A DNA stretch of 64,000 bases from Posidonia oceanica (taxonomy: Eukaryota > Streptophyta > Magnoliopsida > Alismatales > Posidoniaceae). Location: assembly GCA_037176725.1 (NCBI GenBank), contig JAZBRS010000074.1:63492001-63556000 (forward strand). The letters run 5' to 3'. Made by a program: the position numbers and the translations under genes. Positions 38,023 through 49,400 of this stretch are shown one piece after another (the first letter of the stretch is position 1; each line of letters begins with the position of its first letter). The notes beneath the pieces are model-generated. The model did not search any database, was not told the origin of the DNA, and saw nothing but the letters and a program-made list of their open reading frames with translations.

Positions 38023-38453
38023 TAGAAATCTAAATTAAATCTCTGACTTAAAATACTGCCTAAAATCTAGCTCGTTACATAAGACCATAAATACAAGCAA
38101 CTAATAACACACTTGATTTATTCAAAAATTCATCATTCTGCTTACAATTCCAATCCCCACATACATCAAAGGGTACTCTAGGGTCTACAAATCAACCTCG
38201 AAAATCTCTTTGCTCTGTCCTTGAAGTGACCCAAATGCGCCTCAACAACGTGCAATCGAAAACGTGCCAAAGCAATGTGCAACACCAGGAAAGAAAATTC
38301 AGGCTGTTACAGATTCGAATTCAACCCATTTATTAAATGGGTCAAATGAGTTGACCTATGTTTGACTTGAATTCATTTAAGCCCAAACCTAACCCATTTA
38401 AATATCAAGCTGGCGTGTCGAATTCGTGGATTGGGTAAGGAATTGCCACCCTA

Positions 38454-39497
38454 ATCTCCTACACCGAAATATCCTTCAGGGCCATTAGATTGTAGGTGGA
38501 ATGTGCCTTAAACATGGAAGTCAAATGTGAAGTCTAATTTCCTTGACTTCCTTGACTTCTACAGAGGTTGTAGGTGTTGTTCAATGCACAGAATAACCTG
38601 TAGAAGATGGCCGACAGGTATACAATGCCCCCAAACAAGTTTAGAGTTGTGGACGAGATTTATACACTTAGGGACAACTTGACATCATCAATTTCTCTTC
38701 TAAAACTCATTGACCCTATTCACTCTTTCGTTGAGAGGACTACTCAAGTTGAAGGACCTTATTATGCTATAGATCAACCTAAGGAAGATGTCATGGTTGC
38801 AAATGTTCCTGAAGAACCAGAAGGTTCTATTACTCAAGTGCCTCAAGAAGAACTAGAGTCATCAAGAAGAGATGATTCCAAGCAAGGTCAATGAAGTAAT
38901 CAAGAACTTATATTAGTTTTGGAGCTTATTGACACTTGGGCTTATAATGTGTTAATTATGTTGGACTTGTTTGTTGTAAACATGTTATAGGTTGAACTTG
39001 TTTATTTTTAGAACTCTAATTAAATTTTGGAACTTGTTGCGGTTTGAACTTGTTTAATTTTTGAATTTTAGTTGGAACATGTGTTGAACTCAAGATCTTT
39101 TTTAAACTTTGTTGAACTTTAGTTGGAACTATACTATTGAACTTTGTTGTTCAACTATTCCTAATATTGCTTGGAATGTTTAATTTTAAAATTTATAGTA
39201 CTTGTTTATTTTTATTTGAAACAAGAATTTTTGATGTTGAATAGATAGTGAATTTAAGGTCTGAAGCTCTAAGTGAAATCGACACTTTGAATGCTAAGTT
39301 ACTAGGGAAGGGACGACCAACACTTAGCATTTTCTTCCCACTATTGGAGACTAGAAGTTACTATAAAAAACTCTCATTTCTATTGAAGAACTCAACATTC
39401 CTATTGTTGTTTTTCCCTAATAATATTGGTTTTTTGCTATTGTTGAAAACACCATGGAATTTCTCAGGCCATATGAAGTCAGTAAAGTAGTTACTTT
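38454..39497 (+). other. Unassigned DNA with a 95-codon open frame at 38607-38894
   Basis: The frame at 38607 opens MADRYTMPPNKFRVVDEIYT, continues LTSSISLLKLIDPIHSFVE and ends in an acidic Glu/Gln-rich tail. I do not recognise it. It is contiguous with the DNA left of the MITE, so it may be the 3' part of an older gene or transposon fragment there. From 38930 to 39180 the sequence is made of degenerate TTGAACTTG / GGAACTTG units. Nothing else identifiable before LINE1. Confidence 0.4.
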
Positions 39498-39907
39498 GAT
39501 GAACTTTTTTTTTTGGGCAAAAAAACGTAACCTTTATTAATTGATGGGTAGGTTACAAAGCACGAAGACTACAAAAATGACTAAGGATCAAAAAATCCTA
39601 AATCACATAGTACTCCAGAGCCACAACCTTGCTCCCTTATTCACAAAGAATGACAACCCTAGCTAAAACATAACTAATAGTAACGAACAATCATAAAGAA
39701 ATGTAACTAACGCTGGCAAATATGCAGAGTACATATTTGCCTGAATAAACTCCATCTTAAATCCCAAAAACCCAGCCCTTGAAGGAAAAAAGAGAAAGGA
39801 GGAGGAGTTTATTGGAGCATTCAGCCACTACACAGCTCATTTGGCTAGAAAACCACATAAACATCAACATGTCAAAGATGTTTCTTTTGACATATTGAAG
39901 GAATTCC

Positions 39908-40534
39908 CTATCTATCCAGGTTGCAAATACCACATAAGTCAGTAGGCAGGTCCTCAAAAGAATGATAGATGGAATCTGTCTGAAGTAGGCTACCCTGCTT
40001 AGCCAAAAAATCTATAGTGAAATTACTTTTATGGTAACAATGAGTGAAAGTAATGGAAGAGAAAAACGTATGCCTCTGGATCATTTTGCACCATTTATTG
40101 CACTTCCATTGAGTAGCCATCTTGCCCTTTAGCATACGAATCACATCCATAGAATCTAACTCCACTACTGGCAAGGCAACATTGGAAGCCCCACAAATCT
40201 GAAGAAGATCCCAAATAGCCTGCATCTCGGTCTCATTATTACTCATAGAAGCATAATAACTAGAAAAAGCCATGATGACACACCCCTCAATAGATCGAAC
40301 AATACCCTCCACCCCCCTCCCTCTAAACGAATTAGCCATGCTACAACCATCGACATTGGCTTTCACCCCTCCTTTATAAGGAAGCCATTTGATCAACATG
40401 TACCATGTGTCTAAGATCATAGGAACCTTAAAACCATTACAAGAAAGAGCTTTGACATCCCCTCGTTGAGAATAAAATTTCCTCCCAGACAACATGTCAT
40501 TGCAATCCAAGATGATAAGAGAGGAAACCTGCAT
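39908..40534 (-). pseudogene. LINE1 ORF2, RNase H domain
   Basis: A 208-codon frame. It contains VKANVDGCSMANSFRGRG (catalytic Asp), NNETEMQAIWDLLQIC (Glu), LPVVELDSMDVIRMLKGKM (Asp) and NFTIDFLAKQGS (final Asp), the pattern of plant LINE-attached type I RNase H. LINE3 has the same domain. This frame is intact to the end of the protein (GICNLDR at the C-terminus) but is cut off from the reverse transcriptase by stops upstream, so the full ORF2 cannot be translated. Confidence 0.87.
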
Positions 40535-40720
40535 CCAAGATTTGGGAGAACTAGAAAATCATTGAGCACACCATTCCCTCCAAATGTGACAACAAATGAA
40601 CCCAAGAATCACCCCAATCGCTGTTCGTCTATAAGAAGAGACACTAGATGCTCGAAATCACGCCCAAATAGTAGCAAGCACACATAGAAGAACTTGCATC
40701 AAAAGAAGATGACCGAAGAA

Positions 40721-42770
40721 CTACCATAGATGTTGAGTCAACTCCCCCTCAAGAAACAGATGATTCATATTTTCACAATGAACTAGCTCACAACAATTAC
40801 ATTTAGAGGCCAAGGGGATATTAATCGCTTGGATATTTGCATCAATTGCCACACCATTCCAACCTATGCGCCACAACAACAATGAGACTTTGGATGGATA
40901 ACATGAAGACCACACCCATCTCGAGAGGTAAGACGTATTACTGTCCATATTCAAAACCTTCCAGGAGCTTTTGATGGAGAAAGCACCATCCCCTGCAGGC
41001 AACCGGATAAGCTGATCATCCAACCCATTAGGATCAACCTGTAGAACTCACAGGGCATCCCACATCTCACGAGTAGAAGTGGATTGATCTTCCAAATGCT
41101 CAATAAATAAGTCAGTGTTATTGAAGGCATCATAAATAGATAAAGCACAATCAGCACAAGAATTAACCTTGAACATCTCAAGAGTGATTCCCCCCAACCA
41201 CCATTTATCCATCTAGAAAGATTTGTTACCTTTGCCAATAAGCCAGAGGGTGTGAGAAATAACCTCAAGAATAACATCCATAAGCTTTTTCTACCGTGAA
41301 GAACTGAAAGATGGAATGTGATGCCACCCCTTTTGATAAATTTTGTATTTAGTTGAACAAAACTTACTCCATAGGGATTCCTTAAGCAATAGCTTCCAAC
41401 AACTCTTGATAGAAAAAAGTAGGTGAATATCCTCCTGTGTACGAATGCCAAGGCCCATGTCCGATAAAGCAGAAGTACATGTGCTCCATTTAATCCAATG
41501 GAATTTCTTTTTACCCTCGTTATAACCCCAAAGAAAATCACGAAGCATCTTCTCAATCTTTTTCATGATCAGAACCGGGACCTTCATAACCACCAAAATA
41601 TGCACAGGAATAGAGGAGAGAACATGTTTGACCAAAACAAGGCACCCACACATGGATAAAAATCTAGAAGTCCATCTAGCAATACAAACGACTATTATTT
41701 CAACTAATGGGGTGAAATACTGAGCATACATCCTGCCAGGCGCAATAGGAGCTCCTAGATATCTCAACGGCCAAGTACCCTTTGAGAAGACAATAGTCTG
41801 CTCCACTTGCTCATGACATAAGATTTCTCTACCAATAATAGGTACATTTATTTCTACCCATGCGTTGCCCAGAAGCACGCTCATATCTTGTAATGAATTC
41901 CAATAACCGAGTGATAACAAGCAAGGAAGCCCTACAAAAGATCAATGCATCATCTGCAAAATAATCATAGAGCTTTTCTTGAAAGAGTTTCTGAATTCCC
42001 CTGCTGAAGACCTCCTGAGCCAAAATAAATAACAAGGGGGAAAGAGGATCTCCTTGTTTAAGACTCCTGTAAGATTTGAAAAAACCACTCTAACGGCCAT
42101 TGACAATAGGAGTAAACCAGTTGTTATTCAATGTCCATTTAACCATTCAACAAACCGAGCTAAAAACCCAAACCGTTGCAGAACAACAAAAAGAAAAAGG
42201 CCACTTCAACCTGTCATAAGCTTTTAGCATGCTTAACTTCAGCACAATATTGCTCCCTCGACAATTTTTTATCCAGATCAATGAAGACCTCCTGAGCCAG
42301 TTGATTATGATAGAAAATATCACGCCCCTTAACAAATCCTGCTTGCTCCTCACTAGTAAGTTTAAGCAAAATAGAGATCAAGCGATTATTAAGAATTTTA
42401 GAAAAAACCTTAGATATGACGTTACCCACACTTACAAGCCTGAACTAAGCAAAACTAAAGGGATGATCAACTTTGGGAATCAAACAAATTAAAGAAGCTA
42501 AAATACCACGATGCATTTTGCCATGAATAAAATTTTTTTTAACCAAATCAATCATATCATTCTTGATAATATCCCAAGCTGACAGATAAAACTTGAGAGA
42601 AAATCCATCTGGACCACCAACAGCATGAATAGGCATAAACTGCAAAGTACAAAATATTTCATCATGATCCAGAATAGCAGTGAGAGTAGAGGAATCCTCA
42701 GAAGACACAAGAGGAGGAATCACGTGCAATAACTCATCAATGTCGCAACCATAAGAAGAAAATAAATTTT
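40721..42770 (-). pseudogene. LINE1 ORF2, reverse transcriptase and zf-RVT
   Basis: Minus-strand order: HAVGGPDGFSLKFY (about 42630), the finger region; FSKILNNRLISILL and EEQAGFVKGRDI (42429-42300); DYFADDALIFCRASLL (FADD catalytic box at 41946-41960); the RYLGAPIAPGRM and SIPVHILVVMKVPV thumb region (41770-41570); then the zf-RVT part, AFSIKSSWKVLN and CNCCELVHCENMNHLFLEG (41000-40740). The catalytic aspartates of the FADD box remain. Frameshifts (near 42230, 42060, 41290, 40950) and stops break the frame. The domain would copy element RNA at the nicked target. Confidence 0.87.
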
Positions 42771-42905
42771 GGAAAAAAACCTAAGGCCTCATCCTGAATA
42801 GCCTTCTTGTCATACAACCAATTGCCCTCAGCATCTTTAATTGTATGCACAAAACTTCTCTATCTTCTATTCTTGATGCATTTGTGAAAGAAAGCTGTAT
42901 TCCTA

Positions 42906-44000
42906 TCACCTTCTTTGAGCCATTGACAACGAGCCTTGAATCCAAAAAAGCTCTTCCAGACGCAGAACCTCATGCAATCTTTGATTAGCTATCACCAAAT
43001 CCTGAAGGCCTTCGTCCGAAAAAGAAGAGTCCAAAGCATCTTGAGCATCACCCACAGCAATCTCAGCCTGTTTAACCTTCTCGAAAATATCCCCAAAATT
43101 GTGTCCACTCCACTTACGTAACTGCTCCTTGAGTCTCTTCAATTTGAGAAACCACTTGAACGAGCAGTCTCCCCTATCATCAACTGGTTGTTCCCAGGAT
43201 TCCTTGATTGTCTCCAAACAACCACTATCTTGTAACCACACATCCAAAAATTTGAAGGGCTTCGGACCTACATCATTGGTAAGAAAAAAATTCACAATAA
43301 GAGGAGCATGGTCAGAACAAACCCGGGGAAGATGCAAAACCTTAGCATGAATGTCACTGTTCCTGGCACATAACGCGATCCAGACAGGCAAGAATATGAT
43401 CTTCCCCCTGTTGGTTATTGCACCAAGTGAAAGTCGAACCTGCAAAACCAACATCAGTCAACATACAACGATCCAAGCACTCCCTAAATTCATCCATGCA
43501 TAACAGCCTTGGAAAATGACCACCCTTTTTCTCAGAAGAAGCAAAAACTGTGTTAAAATCTCCCACAACACACCAGGGTAGTTGTTGAACAAAGTTACTA
43601 AGAACTCTCAACTAATCCCAAAGCATACGCCTTTCCTGTGCATTACAACTGGTATAGACAAAGGTAACAAGAAGTGTGGAACTGAGGAACCCATCAGTAA
43701 AGGAAATAGTCAGACCTTGAGAGAAAGATGGAATAAAATCAACCCGTACCACCGATTTACTAAACAACCAAAATTTAAAATCTCCAATACTATTAGCCAT
43801 AAAATTATCAAAGCCCAAGGAATTCATTACATCATTACCACGATCATCAAGAATGAAGGGCTCAATGACAGCCACAACAGCATGCACTTTAACCATATAT
43901 TTCAAACGTCTTATTGTGGGGTGATTCCTGACACCGCTAGCATTCCAGACAATCATCTTCATTGGAAAGAAGAAGGAAAGAATTTTGTACCTTACTGTTC
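42906..44000 (-). pseudogene. LINE1 ORF2, APE-type endonuclease
   Basis: Starting at MKMIVWNASGVRN (about 43962) the frame shows the catalytic Asn (WNASG, family WNxRG), the Glu (VIEPF), VVGDFNTVF (about 43565, Asp/Asn pair), STFTWCNNQQGEDHI, and SDHAPLIVNF (about 43300, the Ser-Asp-His triad). This is the exonuclease-endonuclease-phosphatase fold of L1-type elements that nicks the target strand. An extra stop lies at the 43612/43611 boundary and a frameshift near 43380. After it follows KWFLKLKRLKEQLRKWSGHNFGDIF, the usual linker to the reverse transcriptase. Confidence 0.87.
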
Positions 44001-44108
44001 TTGGCCTTGCTTCTCGTAATTGGTCCCAGCAAGTTGATTTCCTTTGTCTTAGGATTACCTTTATCTGAATCGCTGGCATAACCTCTTGTATTATTGTCGT
44101 TGTGTCTC

Positions 44109-45330
44109 TTACATGGGCGCCTCCCTTCCTCTTGGTCTGTCCAGAGAAGAAGCCTGATACCCACTATGCTTGTCTAAATTAGTAGGCCTCCCAGCAGTTT
44201 CCACCTCCGACAACCCACGTACAACATCAATCATATCTAAACTGTATGCTTCATTTGCAATCCTGCAATCATCATCTCTCTGTAACTCATCAATGCTACC
44301 ATTCGTGCCATGTTCAAGACTAACAACATCAAGCCACCGATCATCCTCTTCTGCGAAAACACAACATAACATCTCCCTAATCTCCGGATCCTCATCCCAA
44401 AAGAAATCCAGTTTCTCCAGAGAAACAAGATCTTCCTTCAATCTTTAGAAAACCCACGAAATAGGCACATCTTCCTTACCATCAAAAGAAAAGATATCCA
44501 AGAGTTGAAAGGTTCTTCTAGTTGGTTGCCACACTTTCTTAGGTTTTTTGCGGTTCTTCCTAGTGTCTTGCCGAGCATCAGAACCCACATTCTCCTCGGA
44601 AGGTCTTCCACCCCTAACTGGTCTGTTTTCTCTTTGAGGATTACATCCACACGCTGAAAAGACATGGCCTCTCTTCTTGCATCCCACATAGAACATTGGA
44701 CGATTCTCCATCACCACCGGCTGGAAATCCCCTTTGATGTCAGTACCCACATAGATTTCCGTAAGGTAGTCCTTCGTAAGGTCCAGCTCCACACAGAACC
44801 TAACACACACCACCGTAGATTTAGTCGAAGTTGGAGTAGCCACTGTCAAGAGAGGTCCGTAAACTCCAGCCACCGAGCATATAAACCCAGGCTTGTAATA
44901 GCACTATGGAAGAGAGGGAAGAGAGATCCAAACCGGGGTTGTGTCACTCTCAATCCCAGGCCTGAACCACGACGACCACCGGAAGACCCTTATACCTTGT
45001 CCCTTCATAATCCACTTCTCCCTTGTCGGAGAAGTTAAGCAGCACATGTTGACGATCAATGACTAAAAAATTAACTCCTCCATGCACTCCCCAATTAGAT
45101 AAACCCCGCTGCAGCTCCATAATAGGCAGATGTTGCAAGAAAATTTTAAAAATAAGGGTGTTCTTGTATGGTGTTGAAACCCTCGCAATCTCAACGTTGG
45201 ACAGGATGATCGCCGGCCGACCAAACTTCGTTGTTGGCTCACGAAGTGGCAACTCATCTTCATCATGAGGACCACCAACCACCTTTGTGAAGGACTACCT
45301 CCTTCGGAGGATGCCTCCATGAAGACGCAG
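44109..45330 (-). pseudogene. LINE1 ORF1 (DUF4283 and CCHC-type zinc knuckle)
   Basis: From the 5' side: GRPAIILSNVEIARVSTPYK, NWGVHGGVNFLVIDRQHVLLNF and DYEGTRYKGLPVVVVVQAWD (45282-44950) form a DUF4283-like RNA-binding domain. MAGVYGPLLTVATPTSTKST and VCVRFCVELDLTKDY with GDFQPVVMENRPM (44873-44690) form the next domain. A knuckle follows (YVGCKKRGHVFSACG), in which Tyr replaces the first Cys and so weakens zinc binding. The C-terminal acidic part (44441-44237) reaches EIREMLCCVF. The frame is broken between these parts. ORF1 proteins of this type coat element RNA. Confidence 0.82.
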
Positions 45331-45339
45331 CCAAGAGAA

Positions 45340-46016
45340 ACCCGTCGTCGAACTTATAGCAGATGAACCCAACAAAAACAGGAAGAAACCAAAAGCACAA
45401 ACAAGCACAATAACATATGCTGGATCGAACAAAAATAATCACATAAAATAACCACTCACAGGAGTGAATAAGAACCCTCGAACGATCAGTCAGACAGCCC
45501 TACAAGAATCTTCAAGAAAGAACCAGGAAGGAGACGACGTAGCGCGAGGAACACTCGCTTCAATAGCACACGTCGATTGGAAGACCGGAGATATCAACAA
45601 GAAATAACGAAAACCCAAGACAAGAAGACCAGAGATATCCACGAACGACCCTTCGCTAAGCCCTATAAGAATCGTCGACAGAAGACGATGACCTGGCAGG
45701 AAAGAAACCCACGAACGACCGCCGCTCCGATACCACATGCCAAGAAGACTAGAGATATCTACAAGAAATATAGAAACCCAAGACGAGAAGAGATTTTGAG
45801 AACAGCTCTCTGCTACAGCCCTGCAAGAATTTTCAACAGAAAGCACCCAACAGACGACGACGTTCCTACAAGCCACCGGAAGGATCACAGGAAGATCACT
45901 GGACTTCTCCGCTAACTAGAACCCTAGCCCACTCTTTCCAAGAAGACCGGAGATATCTACAAACGACCCTTCGCTAAGTCCTGCAAGAATCGTCGACAGA
46001 AGATGCCAGCCCCTAC
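45340..46016 (-). repeat. LINE1 5' UTR with degenerate repeats
   Basis: The motif AAGA(A)GACC(G/A)GAGATATC is present at about 45577, 45626, 45745 and 45939. It is followed by ACGACCCTTCGCTAAG(C/T)CC and AAGAATCGTCGACAGAAGA at 45645 and 45965; a more diverged copy of the latter, GCAAGAATTTTCAACAGAA, lies at 45823. Units are 110-200 bp apart. Repeats in this place may be promoter units of the LINE. No coding sequence. Confidence 0.75.
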
Positions 46017-46443
46017 GATGAACTCAACAACCTCAATGTCGCCTGTAGAATTTTCCTCCGTCTAAGAGTTGCTCTTTCCCCTGTGTCGCTTCACCTCCTC
46101 GGCGGAGCCTTTCTTCCTACCCCTGCCTCCTGTGCTTGGAGTGGGGGTCTCGCTGTCGGCTGCTCCTTGGTCTGGCTCGTCGCCTCCTCAGAGGCTCGGC
46201 TTTTCCTAGAGGGTGAATCGCTTCCTGGCAGGTTCTTTCTCTCTGATCTCTTCGCGGAGGTGCCTGTCCTATCTTTTGGGGAGATCGGCTCCCCCTTGCT
46301 TCCTCGGGGTGATCTCTTTCGACGAATATTGCTCTAGAGGAGGTAGGTACCATCCCTTTCTGATAATGCTTCGCATCCTGATCCATTGTGGGGTGCTTTG
46401 AGCCACTGCTCTTTTGGTGGTCTCTTGTGTCTTTCTGTTGGTT

Positions 46444-49400
46444 GGGATGGGTAAGTATCCTTCCTTCTGGTGGCGGAAACTCAGAAAAAAGGGGTCGATA
46501 GAGATGGTTCAACCTCCTCAGTGTCTAGTAGATCCGTCGTTCCTTCAGGGATCGCCCATTTCTTTTCTGGGGTCCTCTAAGAAGGAGGACCTCATGGGCG
46601 CCTCTGTTACCTTGTGCACTTCGATCAGGGGTGAGTTGGGGGACCCTAGTTCCCCATACTGTGGATCTAAGGATTCTCATAAGACCTTTATCTCGAGGGA
46701 GGTTTTTTCGACTCCTGTGAAATCCCCCTCGCTGTCGGTTAGTTGCTCTCCTCCATCTGAGTAGTCGCGGTGTAGGTGGGTGGGGGATGACCTTCTCTCC
46801 CCTAGAACTTTGGAGCCCTCATCGCTGGTTCAAATTAGTTGGTTGAGGAACAGGTCACTCCTTGATTGCCCTTCGGTCCTGGATCTTGGTTCTTTGGAGA
46901 TCGGTGAGAAGCCGACTACCCCGGTCCCTCTTAGGCCATCGCCTTCCTCGGAGTGGGACGGTTCAGGTTGGTTTCCCTCGTCGGGTCGATGTCTCAGTCC
47001 TGACATTAAGTCTGGTGGTATTTGGAGTACTCTCAGAGCTCCGGAGTTCCCTCCGATCGACGAGCAGTGAGACTGCCGGACTGGTTCCACCGCTAGCAAC
47101 CCGGTGGGGTGGGGGTCCCAATGTATCATGTTAGGGCCTGACTCTTGTCAGGCTGGCATGGGGATAAAGCCTGACTTGGGCAGCTTCTTGGACAATGTGT
47201 TTTACTTTTCATCTTTTAGTCTGGTTTTTAATGAATTAAGGGGTGTTGGCCGGGTTGGCCCGGTTGGGGTCTCATGCCATGCATCTGACCTGGGTTCCTA
47301 TCTGGTCCCGTTGGAACATTCAAATTTTAGGGTCTTTAAGGCGGTGGGTTTGTACCAATCCTGTAGGCCTTGTTTAAATTTTGCACCATCTGAAGCGGCT
47401 GGCGGGACTTCGAGCTCGCTAAGTGAGCTGGAGGGCGCGGGCTCGGTGCTGTCCTCGCATGGCAATCCAGGCGGGTCACTCGAAGGCCCCTGTCAGTCAG
47501 CAATTAATGCCGGGATTTTGGCGGGAAACGCTTTGCCTCGCATTGATGAGGAGGTAGACGAAGAGGTCGTCGATGGGGGTGAGGGGACGGATACCTACCT
47601 CCATGGCTCTCGCTTTTCCATTTTGTCATTCCCTTATAAGCCTCAGTTGTGTGTTTCCTCCTCTACTTCCTCCCAAACGGTTCCTTTCTCTCAGTCTCCA
47701 GTTAGTGGTGAAGGCTTGGATTTTGAAGGAGTTGGTTAGACTTCGGTGGTTAGGAGAGGTAAGCCCCGCTCTTCATTAGTGAGCTTTTGTACTAAGGCTG
47801 GGAAATGTTTTAAATGTGGTCTTCTTGGCCACAAAAAAGCCAGTTGTAGGTTTAAAGACCTGTGCTTTCGCTATAAATTGCCTGACCATGCGGCTCCTCT
47901 CTGCAGATTTATTACTCAGGCTGAGAGACCTATTTCATCTTAGCTACCCTCAGTTATGGCTGGCCTATCCCCTCACAACCCCATCATTATTCCTCCATCG
48001 GAGGAGCTTTGTGATCAGCTCGACTTTTTTTCATCTTGTGCTATTATTACCCCGCACGCTCCTGGGGTTACCAAAGACGAGCTAGAAGTGCACTTCTTGA
48101 GTCATTGGCCAGCTTCCCTGGTCTGGGAAGTTTTTGAGTTTGTGCTAGGTAAATTCCTTCTCAAGTTTTCTTCTTCGACTGCTAGAGATGAAGTCCTCAA
48201 GACTTCGGGAGCTTCTCTTGTGACCCTTCATACGTCTTTTGCCCCTTGGTCTATCCATTCTAGTGTTGTCTTTACCTTAAAAGATGAGAGTATGTGGATC
48301 AGGTTGGAAGGGATTCCCCATCACCTGTGGAATGTCAATCTTTTCCATACAATGGTGAAGGATTTCGCTGATCTTTTGGAAGTAGACTTTGGTTTAGAGC
48401 AGGCCAAATTTCAAGGGTATGCCTGGGTTAAAATTGCTCTGCACATGGGTAAGGCCCTCCCCGACATTAGATACTTCGCCTTTGCCCGAAACGTGTACCC
48501 CATCAGATTTTGTAGGAGTTGGGATATCTGTTCCTCTAGTTCGTCTGCCTGGGGTCCATGCCCTCATACCTTTTCCATGGGCTCGGCACCTTAGAGAGGT
48601 AACCAACGCCTTTCTGGGAGGCCTTTTAGACAGCATAAGGAGTGGAGAGGTGGTTCTGGTAGTCAATATTACAATAAGGGTAAACACGTTTGGAAGCGTT
48701 CGGTGAACCCAGGCAGGGGGGCCAATGCGCAGCCTCTTGGCAAGGCCGGGGTTTCATCCGGCTTTCAGTGCTCTCATTCTTCGCGAAAGGACACTACCAA
48801 GTCTTGGGAGCCTTTTTCTGCTCCTCCTCAGGATAATCTTAACCAGTCTTCCTTTTCCCTACCGTTAGATGTCACCTCTCATCGCAATAAGGAGCTTACT
48901 ACTCTGTCTGAGCCCTTGTTGGATTAGGGAAGGCCTTCTACTCTCATCCCGGGCGCTCGGATGGCCGCTAAAGCCATTGAGGTCCCAGGTCCTACTCTCA
49001 TACTTTCACTCATTCAGGCATCAAATGAGATCTTCCCCTCTGCAGTTCAGAGGAAGTCTGGGACGATAGTGAGCAAAGGTAGAAAGATCAACAAGGAAAA
49101 ACTTAAAGCTGTACTTGCAGCCATCGACTGCTTTGAGGATGAAGACATGGAGGAAGCAACTTCTGACCTTCCTGGTATCCTCGTCCGTCAATCCAGGTAG
49201 ACCTTTTGATTTAGATGCTGGTGGTTCCTTGCAGCATTTTATGAGCCCTATTGCTAGAGATAAATTTTCTTTACCTGAGTATGATTCTGAAGACTCTGCA
49301 TCTTCTACTTCTGGTGTGTCTCTTGCTAGTGTTGGATCTCCTGATTCTATTGATTTATCTGAGTTGAGAGATAACATCTTCAGTTGGGATTCGTATGATA

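Larger units (their letters stand above)
32031..38079 (+). mobile_element. LTR B (TGTAACG-type), split by solo LTR C
   Basis: It starts TGTAACGACCTCG at 32031 and ends CTAGCTCGTTACA at 38079, again near-inverse ends. The flanking 5 bp, TAAGG (32026-32030) and TAAGA (38080-38084), differ at one base. After removal of LTR C and one TSD copy it is about 3.87 kb. Landmarks: AACCTGTACCTGCG...CACGTGAGTGACCACTAG AAAGGTCACCC (34410-34470), GTCGTGTTGTCTGGTGCT...TGCACTACCAC (35097-35165), CTCAGCCTAGGCTTCGTGTT (35408) and six palindromic modules at 36.2-38.0 kb. No gag or pol is present. Confidence 0.78.
29762..38311 (+). mobile_element. LTR A (TGTAACG-type), split by LTR B
   Basis: It starts TGTAACGGTCCTGG at 29762, or at 30155 if the last tandem copy is counted as the true start, and ends TTCAGGCTGTTACA at 38311, close to the inverse of its start. 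Shared landmarks: GCACCTGAAAG...GAGTGACCACTAAATGATCG (30330-30375), CCCGTCGTGTTGCTCAATGCC with TACTGCACTGCCAC (30773-30845), CCTCAGCCCTGGGCTTGTG...CCACCCAG (31045-31090). LTR B is inserted at 32031. Its flanks GGTTA and GATTC do not match, so its own target duplication is lost or was never perfect. No coding sequence. Confidence 0.7.
29333..38453. mobile_element. hAT-like MITE split by nested LTR insertions
   Basis: The left arm (29333-29761) starts TAGGGGTGGGAAAATAGG; the right arm (38312-38453) ends GGAATTGCCACCCTA. These are matching terminal inverted repeats. Both arms are built from GGGTTGA, AACCCATTTAT and ATTCAACCC units, the usual make-up of such plant elements. The 8 bp outside, ATCCCCTG (29325-29332) and ATCTCCTA (38454-38461), agree at six of eight positions, as expected for an aged hAT target duplication. 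Removing the LTR insertion joins GGGTTAT to GATTCGAATTCAACCC and restores a short element of about 0.6 kb before tandem growth. It has no transposase. Confidence 0.75.
39506..46016 (-). mobile_element. LINE1: near full-length L1-type LINE with RNase H
   Basis: The poly(T) at 39506-39514 followed by GGGCAAAAAAACGTAACC is the reverse of the tail, and the 3' end matches LINE3. GATGAACT stands at both 39498-39505 and 46017-46024, giving an 8-bp TSD and a length of about 6.5 kb. Order on the minus strand: repeated 5' UTR (46016-45340), ORF1, ORF2 with endonuclease, reverse transcriptase, zf-RVT and RNase H, then a 3' UTR of about 0.4 kb. Both ORFs are broken. The TSD is short, so the exact 5' end is less certain than for LINE2 and LINE3. 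Confidence 0.82.

Noticed and set aside
43582..44019. 145-codon plus-strand frame, and 44664-45038
   Set aside because: Antisense shadows of LINE1 ORF2 and ORF1.
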